Shown in pieces: positions 12,572-24,142 of a stretch of 64,000 nt of DNA (its first letter is position 1; each line of letters opens with the position of its first letter). The notes under the pieces are model-generated. The model saw only the letters and a program-made list of their open reading frames with translations, was not told where the DNA came from and did not search any database. The position numbers and the translations under genes were made by a program. The stretch lies in assembly GCA_002917075.1 (NCBI GenBank), contig NTMA01000029.1, positions 126,810 to 190,809 on the forward strand, given 5' to 3'. This DNA comes from Hawksworthiomyces lignivorus (Eukaryota; Ascomycota; Sordariomycetes; Ophiostomatales; Ophiostomataceae).

Positions 12572-14662
12572 TCATGTCCGCTTCTTCTTCTTTGGCCGCT
12601 CTTCCTCCTCCTCCCCCTCCGCCAAGTCATCGTCATCGTCGTCATCCACCTCGTTGTCCACGTCACTCTCCTCGTCCGAGCCGCTGCCCGACCCGGAGCT
12701 CTCGTGGTTCGAGTCGTACTCCTCGGCCACGTCGCTCTCCGACTCTGCCTGAAAGTCCTCGTCGACGCTCTCCTCGTCTTCGTCTGCCGAGCCGCGGTCC
12801 GCCTTGCCACCACCGGCGTCGTCGTCGGACGAGTCCATGTCCTGGTCGCGCAGCGCAGCCGCCATCATGTTGGCATCCTCGTCGATCTCGTTCTTAACGC
12901 GGAGACCCTTCAGCTTGAAGAAGTCTTCCAAGGCCTTGAGGTCCTCTCGATTGATGTTGCTGAACTGCGACGAGCCGGCGCCGTTCTTCAGATGCACCGT
13001 GATGTCAAACGTCGAGAGCGTCGACACGGCGCCGCCTACACGTGAGAACGTCACAGACTGCGTCTGCTCATACGAGATGTATGTTGCCGGCTTGGGCACA
13101 AACATAAACGCCTTCTCTAAGCAGTACAGGAAGCCTTCGCTCGCCTTGATAGAGCACTTGATGCCGGATTGTTGCCGGTGTCTGGGACGGCGTTAGTATA
13201 TACGGGTCAGCTCAACACGGCTGGGGACGAGCATGTTGCATAACTTACGTGGTGAAATCTTTGGCTGGGATGGTAATCTTCTTGTTTGCAAGACCCCGGA
13301 AGATGTAGGTTACCACCTGGTGGAGCGGTTGCTCGTAGTGCCCCTGCAGCTTGTCTTTGTATTTGCCCTCGAGCTCCTCCTCGGACAAGTTCAGGTCCAG
13401 CGTTACCTCCTCGTCACGCTTAAACTGCATGACAACGAATGGGTACCGCGTCTGACCTTGCCGCAAAGGGGGGTCCAGGCCAACGCAGAGCATAAAGTGC
13501 ATCTCGTCGGGCTTGGGTAGGACCATAAACTTTTTAATGGCATCGTATTGGATCTTGTAGTCATACGTCTTGCCACGCAGACGAAAAGAAGAGTCGTACA
13601 TGTCGATATCAAAACGACCTCTATAATAGGTAGGAGACCCCGGTTAACATTTGAAAATACTTTCATTTTGTGTTTTGTTATGATAAAAGAGACGTACCTT
13701 GGCGTCAGGTGCAGCACGTCCAGGAATGTAGCGATGGTATCGCCAGCGGACTCGCCGATCTCTGCCTTCTCCATGAGCGTGTCGTAGAACAGCGTGACGG
13801 CATTCTTCTCCTCCTCGGCATCGCTGCCCGCCTCTTCGCCATCGGCCTCCTTCTTGACCGCCGTTGTGCCGGGGATGTAGAAGCGCATCTCCATCAGCTG
13901 GTCCTTGCCAGCCGCTGCCTTCAGGCCCTTGGCGGGGCCCTTGGACGATCCGTTGGCTTTGCCGTCTTCATTGACGGAGAAGTCCACCGAGATCTCGTTG
14001 CGGCCAGCCAAGTTTGTGTTGGATATCTCCGAGTATGGAATCTCGAAGGCCGGGCGGTTCTGGACGTTGAAGATGAGCTCTGCCTTGCTGAACTCGCCCT
14101 TGCCCCAGTTCCAGCCGCGCACAGAGTGCTCCTTGTTTTCGAGATTGTGGCTGTACCAGTTCTTGAAGATCTTGTTGAGGCGCTCGTAGTCCTGGAGAAA
14201 GAAAAAGTGTCAGTGTTTTCATCTTCAGGAGAACACAAAAGACGGTGAAGGGGGACAGTTTCAACGCACTTCTAGTTGAAATCCATCCAGCTGGGTGATG
14301 CCCGAATTCCGCTGCAGGATCTTCACTTCGTAGCCCTTTGCTGCCCGGCTCCATTGCGCGCCGCCAATGTTGCTCTGGTCCAGCGTGAAGGCCTCGCCGC
14401 CTCCTGCGGGCTTCCAGCCCAGGCCATTCTCGGCAAATCTGCACTTTCCGCTCTCTTTCGACAGATCGAGATAGATGTTGTCGAAGCTCTCACTGCGTGC
14501 AATGTAAAATGAAAATAAAAATAAAAATTCTGCATCAGCATTCTGAAAAATCTCGCGCGAGATAGAAAACCGTATAGGTGGCAACTCGAGAAGGCCCTTC
14601 AAAAGAGCTGCCTAGGAGGTCAAAAACAATAGCTAGATAGGAGAAACTTACATCGCGGCCAT
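12572..14662 (-). CDS. pob3: FACT histone chaperone subunit Pob3 (SSRP1-like)
   Basis: Five exons: 14662-14652, 14492-14270, 14191-13698, 13620-13249, 13181-12572. The sum is 1710 nt (569 aa). The start lies in a very short first exon (MAAI) joined to ESFDNIYLDLSKESGKCRF, the typical Pob3 N-terminus. In order there follow the N-terminal PH-like dimerisation region, the structure-specific recognition domain (VLHLTPRGRFDIDMYDSSF, and LPKPDEMHFMLCVGLDPPLRQGQT), the middle double-PH region (SIKASEGFLYCLEKAFMFVP) and a long Asp/Glu/Ser tail ending in a basic PKKKKRT. There is no HMG box, as is normal for fungal Pob3, where Nhp6 supplies it. With Spt16 it forms FACT, which reorganises nucleosomes during transcription and replication. 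The acidic tail starts near residue 460. Confidence 0.95.
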
Positions 14663-15505
14663 CTTTCCAAATATAACCAGACAAAAAAAAAAATAAATGG
14701 GTGGGAGAAGCCGACAAAACAGAAATTGAAGATGCCCAGGTAGATGGTGACTCCGAGACCCCGACCAGAAAGGAGAGACGAAGAGATGTGGCGGGTTGTA
14801 GAGAAGACGACAAGGGCAGAAAAAAAAAGCTGGCAAAGCAATTTACGCCGTGCGTCGCGACTTGGCCGCCAGCGGAAAGGTGACGCGCCTGTTCGTTAAA
14901 TGGGAAGAAGATCCACCTCGACTGAAGAGCTGCGAGGCTTGGCGGTGGCAGGTGGCAGAAAAAGACACCCGTGCGCCACCTGTAGAAGGGTCACGTGTGC
15001 TACAGCGCGTCAGCGTATGTAGGCATAGATGGTTCGTCTGGCTGCCCCTGAGGCACAAAATAATCAGTGGATAATAACGCAAGGAGACTTTGGTCGACCT
15101 TCTGAGCGAGCTCTCCAAGCTAGCTAGGCCCGGTTTAGACTGCACTAGTAATGAGGGAGCAAGCATGTGAATGGAGGCATTTCAACTTCAGGGCACGCGC
15201 AGAGACTGTTGACCTGGATGGAACAAAGTGTTTTGGATGAGCAAAACAGTAGTGGTACATGTCGTGAGTTAAAATACAGGATAGGCAGTAAAATAGTTAC
15301 GAAATTTCCCATAGTTCCGAATATGTAGATCCCTGTCTAGAATAACGAAATATGCTGGTCCGGTATAGCCTTGTGTCTTATGAAATACAGATATGACATG
15401 AGGAATAGAGAGAGAGAGAACTAAAGCTCTTGCATCCCTCTTGTGCAGCAGCGCTGCAGCCCAAAAAGAAACCCTCCAAAAAAACTCCGAAAAAAAATGA
15501 ACTTC
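14663..15505. other. pob3 promoter region and downstream flank of the Whi5-type gene
   Basis: This 843-bp spacer holds the pob3 upstream region, with a CACGTG core near 14992 in GGTCACGTGTG, and the 3' flank of the Whi5-type gene, with a (GA)n run near 15405-15420. I see no coding sequence. Confidence 0.5.
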
Positions 15506-16845
15506 TCAGCTTCTTGCTAAGCTCAGCAGCCCGCTGACGGCGCTGCCGCACATGACCCTGTTTGCCAGGTGGTCCTGGCCGCCGCTCGCGCCGCGCCCGC
15601 GCGGCGATGCCAGAGACGATGCTGGCGGCAGCAGGGTCTCTGCTGCGGCTGGGGACCGGCGGATCGGCGGTAGCTGTGGCAGGAGATGGTCGTCGTCATC
15701 CTCTTTGCCTTGGTCGCCGCGGTCGTCCTCGTTGCTGCCGCGTCGCTGCCTCTCCGCGTCCGACGCGTCGCTGTCTTCGATGACGTCCACGCCATCGAGC
15801 TGCTCCGCTCCTGCCTGTGCCTTTGCCTGTGCTTGTGCCCTTGGCTGCGGCAGAGGCTGCTGCGGCAGCGGCTCCTCGTCCTCATCGCTGCTGCTGCTGC
15901 TGGCGTCAGCAGCGCCGCTCGGTCTTCGGACGCTGTTGTTGTTGTTGATGATGCTGCTGTAGCCGTCTCCGCTGCTGCCGGCCGACGACGACGGCGGGCC
16001 CCACACCGCCCAGCGCTGCGGCAGAGCTTGCTGCTCCTGTCGGTGGCGCACCCACGCGCTGGCCAGCTCGCTGCTCTGCTGGGGTGACGTCGGCAGCGGC
16101 ATACGCGACCGCGACTGCGACTGCGGCTGCTGCTGCGGCTGCTGCTGCGGCTGCTGCTGCGGCTGCTGCTCCTGCCGTGGGCGGATGGCGGGCACTACCC
16201 GCAGCTGCTCCAGGGGCACGTCGACCTGCCCAGTGCGGAGCTTGTAGCGGGCCAGACTCAGGCGGAGCTTGAGGATCTCTGCTCTCTGTAAAAGAAGGTC
16301 TGTTTTAGCACGTGATAGAAAAAGAGGTAGGGAGGAACAAGCAGGGGAAGACGACATACTTGTCGTGACTGCTCCCGGGTGAGCGTGCGAGAAGACGGCC
16401 GCGGCGCGCCGGCGCGCGGCTCGTCCAGGTCGGGCTCGGTGATGTTGGTGGCCTGGGATGTGTCGACCATGGCGGAGGCGTCGAAGATAGAGGAAGTGGC
16501 TGGAGACAGAGACGGGCGAGCGTCAAAGCGGCTGCTGACCTGCCGGGACAGAGGCCTTTGTACTTGTTGTTGCTGTTGCTGCTGTTGTGAGGCAGCCAGG
16601 CAGATCTTCTTCGGTGGGGTTGTGAGCGACTCTACCTGGCCGTCTGCGCGGTCCAGATCCAGCGGGCGTTTCGCTGCCGCGTGGGTCGGGGAGGCCATTG
16701 TGCTTCGAACCGTGTCGGGAGGCGAGGCAGGTAGAGATACCTTGCCTAGAAGTTCACCTTTGCCGGTCGGCGTTGACGGCGCGGCGGCCATGCTTGTGTT
16801 TGCGTCGATGGGGGCCAGGACGCGTCTCTTTGCGGGCGAAGCCAT
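15506..16845 (-). CDS. Whi5/Nrm1-type G1/S transcriptional repressor
   Basis: Two exons: 16845-16360 and 16285-15506. The sum is 1266 nt (421 aa). The diagnostic block spans the intron: TLTREQSRQ, then RAEILKLRLSLARYKLRTGQ. This is the short GTB-type motif of the Whi5/Nrm1 family, which binds SBF/MBF factors and represses the G1/S programme. The rest is low-complexity: poly-Gln (residues about 80-95 and a second Q/P-rich run after the motif), Ser-rich and acidic stretches, and scattered SP/TP sites that could be CDK targets, as known for Whi5. The start is the first ATG (MASPAKRRVLAPIDANT); the frame upstream is open but has no ATG. I cannot separate Whi5 from Nrm1 or other paralogues by eye, so no symbol is given. 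Confidence 0.75.
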
Positions 16846-18442
16846 TAAGTGTGGAGGCAGGCCGCAGGTCGGAGAGAGCGTAGACAACAATAGGCAAAGC
16901 GAGGAGGTAGTTGTGGCACGGCAAGAACGGTGTTGTCCCAGTCCCAGTAATAACCGCGTCTGAATGGTAGAAAGGGAAGAAGTAGTGGAAGAAGAAGTCT
17001 AAGAGGACAAGGGAAGGGAGAGTGACGTGAAGCCTATTTAAGCAGACGCGTGGAAGAGGGAAGATGGGGACTAGTTGATTCTGAAGGAAAAAGAAAAGAA
17101 GGTTCCCACATACAGGAACTCGTACGTCGCGATTCTACAGCGCGGCGTTTGTTGACTCCACACCCCAGCGGGCTGTCGGTCGGTGGTGTAAGTCGTGTGT
17201 TGTGGTAATTTTGGGAAAATACGGAAGCTTGATACAGCTCGACACCCCAGCACGGCGGAGGCTTTACACGTACAGGCCATATGGAGCTTGGCCTTTGTCG
17301 CGTCGAAAATACGGAGTCCAGGGACGTGTCTTAGTGGGCTGGTAGCATTAAAGCTCCCCCATTATTAGTGCTTGTTCTCCCCGCCTAAGGCTCTAATCAG
17401 CTAGACACACTGTTCGCGCTATTTTGGGAGCCGATGAAGCGCGTCTCTTCCCGCTAAATTCAGGACTAGTGCAATATGAAAGCTTCTTGGGGGGTTAGGC
17501 GGCGGACAGCACTCGCGTTGATTTACATGTGTTACTGCAGCATATGTCGTGCACAATTTCCCATCTACGGCAAGTCATGCTTTTCATAAAACATTTATAT
17601 TCACAATACTGTATTTGCGTCTCTATATGTAGGTATATTTGTATACGTACAACAGGTGTTTATTTCGTTTCAGGGCCTAGCTGCTAGAACAGCCAATTTG
17701 TCAAAATGCCCGTAAACATGCTCTTAGAACCACAGAGGAATTGGCATCAGATAGAATCGCAGCAAAGCATCACATTGAATACACAATCCTGAATATAAAT
17801 GTATATATTAAATGGCGTTTCCATTCCTCATCTAGAGAGAGCAGTACACGCAGCCGTGGGTATCATCCCCTAGCGGACAGGTCGCGTCTCCTGTGACCAA
17901 TCCACCGATCCATCCCATTCCAATTCATAGCTAATACTCTAGACACATTTCCGTCTGGCAAAGAAACTCAAAAACGGCAAGCAGAAAACATTGCGCGCAG
18001 TAGAAAGAATCGAGTAGCAAAAAAACGAAGTCCTGATAAAATAAAATAGAAAAAAACATGAGATGTAATAAAATATAATAATAAAATAGAATAAAATAAA
18101 ACACCACAAACAGAAAAATCCACATATGCGTGGAGGTGGGGAATAAAAAGCAAGGCCTGCTAAAACTGAGCCTGAGTAAAAGAGACAACAAAGAGATAAA
18201 AACAATCATCAAAGAATAAGAGAGAACAATACAAGAACAATAGAAGAGAAAATGAGCCGAAAATACGAAACCCAACGCTGGTCGTAAAAAACTTTTTGTG
18301 CAAGAGGCAAAATAGTCGTTCAAAATACATGAAACATTCGCAACTCAGAATTCCAGCTACCGCTGTTGTACAGGGTAAACAGGTAAGAGGCAGAAGGACA
18401 ATAACGCCCTGTTGTCTGCTCGCCACTCTTTGTGTAGAGTCC
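16846..18442. other. Spacer between the Whi5-type start and med15 stop
   Basis: The 1.6 kb begins with the upstream region of the Whi5-type gene, including an ACGCGT hexamer at 17046-17051 and a TACGGAGT at 17310-17317. It then becomes strongly AT-rich towards the 3' end of med15 (17520-18420), with A/T runs. Open frames at 17931-18426 are hydrophobic translations of these runs. No gene seen. Confidence 0.5.
17046..17051. promoter_or_regulatory. ACGCGT hexamer, possible MCB site
   Basis: An ACGCGT palindrome lies about 200 bp upstream of the Whi5-type ATG. In yeast this MluI cell-cycle box is bound by MBF, and NRM1 is itself an MBF target, so the position is suggestive. A hexamer of this kind is expected many times by chance in 64 kb, and another copy lies inside the coding region near 16820. 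Confidence 0.25.
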
Positions 18443-20968
18443 CTAGATCGTACCGAAGGAGTAGAGACTCGGGTCGAGCTCGATGCTCGGCTTGTCGAAC
18501 AAGGTGGTCAGATCTGTGCCTACATCCGCAAAAGAGCTGGGCAGGTCAGTCAGATACATCTGAGCAAGGTCGGCTGTGTCATTGTCGTCGATCGTTTGCA
18601 TCGAGAAATTCTGCATATCATCGAGCATCGAGGGCACAAGAGTTCCGTCATCCGCCGTCCACAGGTCCAAGCCAATGTCAATATGGGCATTCTCCGAAAT
18701 ATCGCTTGTCGGCTCCGAAGCCCAGCCGCTGTCTGTCCTCGACTCTGGCGTGTCATTGGGCGTGACTGTGTTTCGATACACGCTGAAATCAGCGATAGCA
18801 CCCTGAGCCACTGTGTCGGACACGAAGCTGAAGGCATTTGAGAGGTCGTGCGGGTCAACCGTTGCGAAATTCCACGGATCATCCATCGTCGTCGGCGCCA
18901 GCAGCGTGTCCGTGTCGATGCTAGATGAAGGAGCCGCCTTGCCGTCGGCAAACTTGGGGGTGGCCGTGGCGCCCAGCGCTGGCGTGCCCTTGGACGCATC
19001 CGCGCCAGGAGCCTTGCCGGCGCCCGGCGCACTGCCTTGGCGATTCATCGACGCAACCCGCGACATCGGCGTCGCTGGAGTGAAGCCCTGCTTTGACAGC
19101 GAAGCAGCCATGGCAGTCGAAGATGCGGCCACGTTTCCATTTGCAGCGGATGCCGCATGCTTCGCGCGACCCTCGGAGTCAAGCCCAAGGGCCCCCGTCA
19201 AGCTCTCCTGAACGAACTTGAGAGGATCGGCATTGGGCTTGATATGCTCTTCCTCCATGTGAGAGCGCTGGGCCTCTTCCGTAGCAAACCCTGTTGTCTT
19301 CATATCACAGTCATTGACCTTGCAATAGAAAAGAGCCTTGGCCTGCTGCTGTGCCTGCGGTGGAGTCTGGATCGCGCTCGGCGCGGTCTTGGCTTCGTTA
19401 CCCTGTCGTCTCTTGATATCAGGAGATGTCGCTTTGGTCTGCGAAGGTGTGGTCGCGACTGGTGTCTGCGCATTGGCGGGAGACGGTGCAGTAACCTGGC
19501 TGCTTGTCTTGCGCTTCTTGGAAGTGGGCAGCTGGAGATCTTCCTGCGTGACGTTCGACTTGCCGATATAAACAGGTTGGCCGTGCGGAGATGCTGCATG
19601 AAGAGGGAACGGAGGCTGAGCTGAAGTTGGAGCAGCTGGAGGCTGTTGCTGCCCGCTCTTGCTCATCGTCCGTTTGTGCATCTTGTTCTGCACACGCGCA
19701 TTGTTGTCCGCATTTGCTTGGTTGGCAGGGGCCGGTGGTGGCTGAAGAGCTGCCGCTCCAGCGGCTTGCGCCTGCTGCTCCGGGTTTGGCACTCCCGGCG
19801 CGCCTTGCTGGCGATTCACGGCGGCAGGGCCCTGAGCCCGCATAAAGTTCATAGTCTCTTTCCACATCTCCACGAGAAGATTCCGGTGCGACTCAATCTC
19901 ATCCAGCGTGATGGAGAAAGCATTTTTGCGGCCATCCAACTTCTCGGCATTGATAAATTGCTGAGAAATACGGTAACGCTAAATTCTGTTAGCAAAAATT
20001 GGAGGCCGTTAAGGGACACAATCGGTATATCCTTCTTTTAAAAAAATCCTTGTTCACTTACAGTTCGGAAGAACTTGCGAGTTCGTGCCTCATCGTGCGT
20101 TGCCATGTAGAAGCGGCCCAGCTGTCTGCCAACTTTGACCAGAGGGTCGAGAGTCTCCATGATTTTCTTCCACACCTCATCCTTTTCTTCAGGGGTCATG
20201 GGAATATCCGGGAACTGCTCTTGCTGAATATCCTGCCGCACCTCTCCACCAATATTCATCAGGTACTTCAAAATATCTGGGCTAGGTTGCAGCGCGGCTA
20301 CTTGCTGCTGCCGTTGCCGCACCATCTCTTGCTGCTCTGGAGTCAACTTAGCAAATTGCTCGGCGTTGATATTTTGCAGCATGCCCACATGCTGTTTCTG
20401 CAATTGCTGCTGCTGCTGCTGCTGCTGCTGTTGTTGTTGTTGCTGGGGCTGCTGAGGTTGCTGGGGCTGGGCATTGGCCGCATTTTGCATGCCAGGTCGC
20501 TGCGCAGCAGCGCTATTTGCGTGAGCAGAGTTAGAAGCCGTTGCTGTGTCGTCGGGGTTAGCACGCTTGCGGCTGTTCGCAGCAGCCCGGTTTTGCTGCG
20601 CGGTCGTCTTGCTTCTGGCACTTGCACCAGCTGACGGAGCGGCTGCAGTAAGATCCACAGTAACAGGGGGCGGCACAGAAACAGGCAGAGAATGTGCCGG
20701 CCCCATAGAGACTGCAGGACCAGCTGTCTTTTGTGGGATGGCATGGTTCATCATGGGCTGCGTAACAGCCGCTGCTGCAGCTGCAGCCGCGGCATTAGGG
20801 TTGTCGAGCTGACCGCCCTGTTGCTGGAGCTGCATTAGCTGCAGCTGCTGCTGCTGCTGCTGGTGCTGCTGTTGCATTTGCAATTGTTGCTGTAGCTGCT
20901 GCTGCAGCTGCTGTTGCAGTTGATGTTGCTGAAGCTGCTGCGGCGGTAACCCCGCAGCTTGTGCCATG

Positions 20969-21001
<33 letters not shown>

Positions 21002-24000
21002 ATGAAGGCTTGGGTTGTCGGCGGCTGCTGTTGCTGCTGTGGGGGAATTGGCTGACCTTGCTGCATAGCCATTCCATTCTTCATTTGCTGCATGTACTGC
21101 TTCACGATCTGGTCTCGCTTTATGCGCGCACCAAAGTTCCGAACCATATCTTCGGAGGCAGTTGCTAGCTTGGGGTTGGTCGCACGAAGCTGTGCTACTT
21201 CAGCAGCCGAAATGGCTAGCATGTGAGCGGGAATGTTTGGCATGTTTGGCATCATGGCAGCAACCTGCTGCATCCCCTGGCCGGCCGGTTTGTTGACACC
21301 GGCAGCGCCGGCAGGAGCGCCAGCAGCGACGGCAGCGGCAGCATTGTTCGGGGCCTGCATGCCAGGAGGCATGACCCGCTGCTGTTGACCCGGCGGGATC
21401 ATGCCTCGCTTGTCGAGGATCTGCTTGAACTGCAGCATCTGGAAGCTAGACAACTGGCTCTTGACCGGGTCCGGGAGATTGTTCTGCGCAATCCAGAGTT
21501 TCAAATCTCGCCACTTCTTCACTTCAGGCGGCAGATTGAATTGGCTCGTGACCTGGCTCGGGAGGTCCATACTATCCATAATGGCCTGTTGCTGAGGACG
21601 CACTCCCCGCTGTTGAATTGAACCGGGTTGGATCAAATTTTGAGGCGGCATGCCGGCGGCCTGAGGAGCTTGGCCGAACTGGCCTGGTGCAACGGCCTGC
21701 TGCTGGTTGTTCATCTGCACTTGTCCCATCTGAGCACGAGCAGCTTGTGCTTGCTGTATTTGGGCCTGTGTAACAGCCGGATTGTTCTTGGCAGCCTGGG
21801 CAAGGCGCTGGTTCTGTGCCCAGCGTGCCATGAACTCGTTCAGCTTCTCGGGTGGCAAGCTCGCAAATCTGTCTCTCTGCTCAGCAGACATTGAGTTGAT
21901 GACGGCCTGAAAGTTGGGGTTAAGATTGCCACCCATGGAGACGGCCGGGCGTTGATTAAAGCGGGGATCCAGCTGTCCGGTAAAAGGAGTAGCGCCTTGT
22001 GCCATTTGTTGCTGCTGCTGCTGTTGGGGATTCTGCTGTTGCTGTGGCTGCTGCTGCTGAACTTGGGCCTGAGGCTGGACTGGCAACTGCTGCTGCTGTT
22101 GCTGCTGTTGCTGCTGCGGTTGCTGCTGGCCTAAAGCGTCGGCTTGTCCCGTTAGCTGTCGAGCCATTGGCGTTCCCATGTTGCCCATTGCAGGGCTCTG
22201 ACCGATTCCTCCACCAGGCTGGCCCTGCATCTGCTTTGCTCCCTGCTGGACCCGCTGTTGTTGGTTCTGTACGTTAGCAGCAGCAGCCGGATCCATGCCC
22301 ATCTGCATGTTGAAGGCCTGTTGCAGCTGCTGACCGCCGCGCTGTATCTGGTTGGGAGTCTGTTGGTTATTCGGTCGGCCTTGGGCACCCGGTGCAGCAC
22401 CTGGGGCGCCTCCCATAGGTGGCTGCGGTGTGGCGTTGCGACCCGGCTGCGTGCTGGCCGGAACTACGACCTGACCAGCCTCCTGCGCAAGAAGGGCAGC
22501 CTTGTGCTCATTCATAATGCTTTCCATGTTGGCATTAAATGGATACTGGCCGACTTGGCCACCTGGACCAGCGGCACCGGCAACGATGGCGCCGGGCTGA
22601 CCTGCACCGCTGGCGTTGATCATTGCTGGGTTCATGGCGTTCATCGGTACGCCCTTTTGCTGCATCGGCATTGCGTTTGCAGCGGCTGGGTTCATATTTT
22701 GGTTCGCGAGACCCTGCTGGTTCCGCATATTTTGGGCCTTTTGCGTCAGTATACCAAGAGCCTGCAGCTGGAACATGTACAGGACAGGATCCTTCCCCTG
22801 GCGTTGTAGGTTCTGGATTGTCTGTGCATTGACCCGATTCTGCATCGACGATAGCAGCGACCTCTTCGCATTGTCGTCGGCATTCATGTAGAGGCGATTG
22901 GCAAATTCGTCGACCTTTCTGCGGTCTGGCTCGGATAGCTTAGACAGGTCCATCGATACCATGTTGCCGCCGGCTGGTCGCATCTGGTTCATGTTCATCG
23001 GCATCGGCTGCTGCTGGTTCGGGGCCATCTGCATGCCCGCCGCATTTGGTGGCATCGGGCCTGCAGCACCCATCTGCGGTTGTGGTTGCTGGGGAATCGG
23101 CGATGCCTGCATGGGATGTTGGAGGTGCTGGAACCCCTGCGGATTCTGACCGAATGCACGAAGCTGTGCTTGCAAGGCTGGATTCTGTGCCGCGAGGAGC
23201 ATTTGTTGCTGCTGTTGTTGCTGGGCCAGAGCAACCTGCTGGGCCTGAGCCAGCTGTTGACTATTCATCTCGCTTCGAAGGTTCTGCTCATTGGCTTGGC
23301 GTTTCGCAAATTGTTCGTTGATCTTTGTGGTCATCTGCTTCTCGTACATAGCCTGGATGACATGTAAGTACGGGGAAGTTCGCAGCGAGCTAAGGGAGAA
23401 AAGAAGGCGAGAAAGAGAGAGAAGGGGGGGAAGGTCGAGGAAGTGGGAGAAACACAACCTCTTGGAAGAGATGTTATTGGGGAATGAGCCAAAAGTGAGA
23501 TGAAGGTGAGAAGGAATGTGGCAGAAATTCACTCGAAGGAAGAAGACAAAGAATGCACAAGGAAGGAAAGAGGACAGAGGGAAGCAAGTTCACAAAAAAA
23601 AAAAAAAGCAATAAGCAACAATCAAAAAGCAAGGCGCATAACGCCGAAACGCAGCACCTAAAATTATGCGAATTACTGAGCAAAAAACTTACCCTATCTA
23701 GCATTTCAAGATATGCTTTTCGTTCAAAGTCGACACCAGCCTGGAGGGCTTTCTGCCAGTCAATGCCCGGGTTGGCAAGAATGATATTGGTAACCCTGTA
23801 TTGTTGACAGAATGATGGTTAGAGGATGCCTTTGGGACACGACAGAAAAACTGCAAACAGAAAGAAAAAGAAACAAAAGGAGCAAAAAACAAAAAGGTAA
23901 AGCAGGAAAAAGAAAAAAAGATGACAAAAAAAAAAGAAACAAAATGGTAAGAGAAAAACGTACAAGTTGACTGTTTTACCCATCCGCTCGTTCAGCTGGA

Positions 24001-24142
24001 CGCCGGCTCGCCATCCGTTCACAACAGGCGTGTTCGCCACGAGCTGCTGGTAGACGATGGACGTGAGCTGATTGGGGATGCCAGTCCTCCGCGCTTGCAT
24101 CGGCATCGCCATCTGTTGTTGAAGATTCATATTGGCGGCCAT
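18443..24142 (-). CDS. med15: Mediator complex subunit 15 (Gal11-like), glutamine-rich
   Basis: Four exons: 24142-23964, 23795-23693, 23352-20062, 19978-18443. The sum is 5109 nt (1702 aa). Residues 1 to about 95 form a KIX-like domain (TSIVYQQLVANTPVVNGWRAG, then LNERMGKTVNLVTNIILANPG and GVDFERKAYLEML). KIX domains of Med15 bind activator regions. A very long Gln/Ala/Pro/Met-rich body follows, with many poly-Q tracts and short conserved islands (RDRFASLPPEKLNEFMARWAQ). Near the C-terminus are RFYMATHDEARTRKFFRTRYR, the DEIESHRNLLVEMWKETMNFMR helix, and one CxxxxC...HxxxxH element (FYCKVNDCDMKTTGF...HMEEEH) that looks like a single zinc finger. Med15 sits in the Mediator tail and links activators to RNA polymerase II. 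Intron 2 (340 nt) is long for this window. Family assignment rests on the KIX block and overall layout. Confidence 0.8.

Noticed and set aside
18443..24142. Med15 as two separate genes (Q-rich part and C-terminal part)
   Set aside because: The intron at 19979-20061 has good splice sites, joins in frame, and gives a conserved FFRTRYRISQQF block across the junction.
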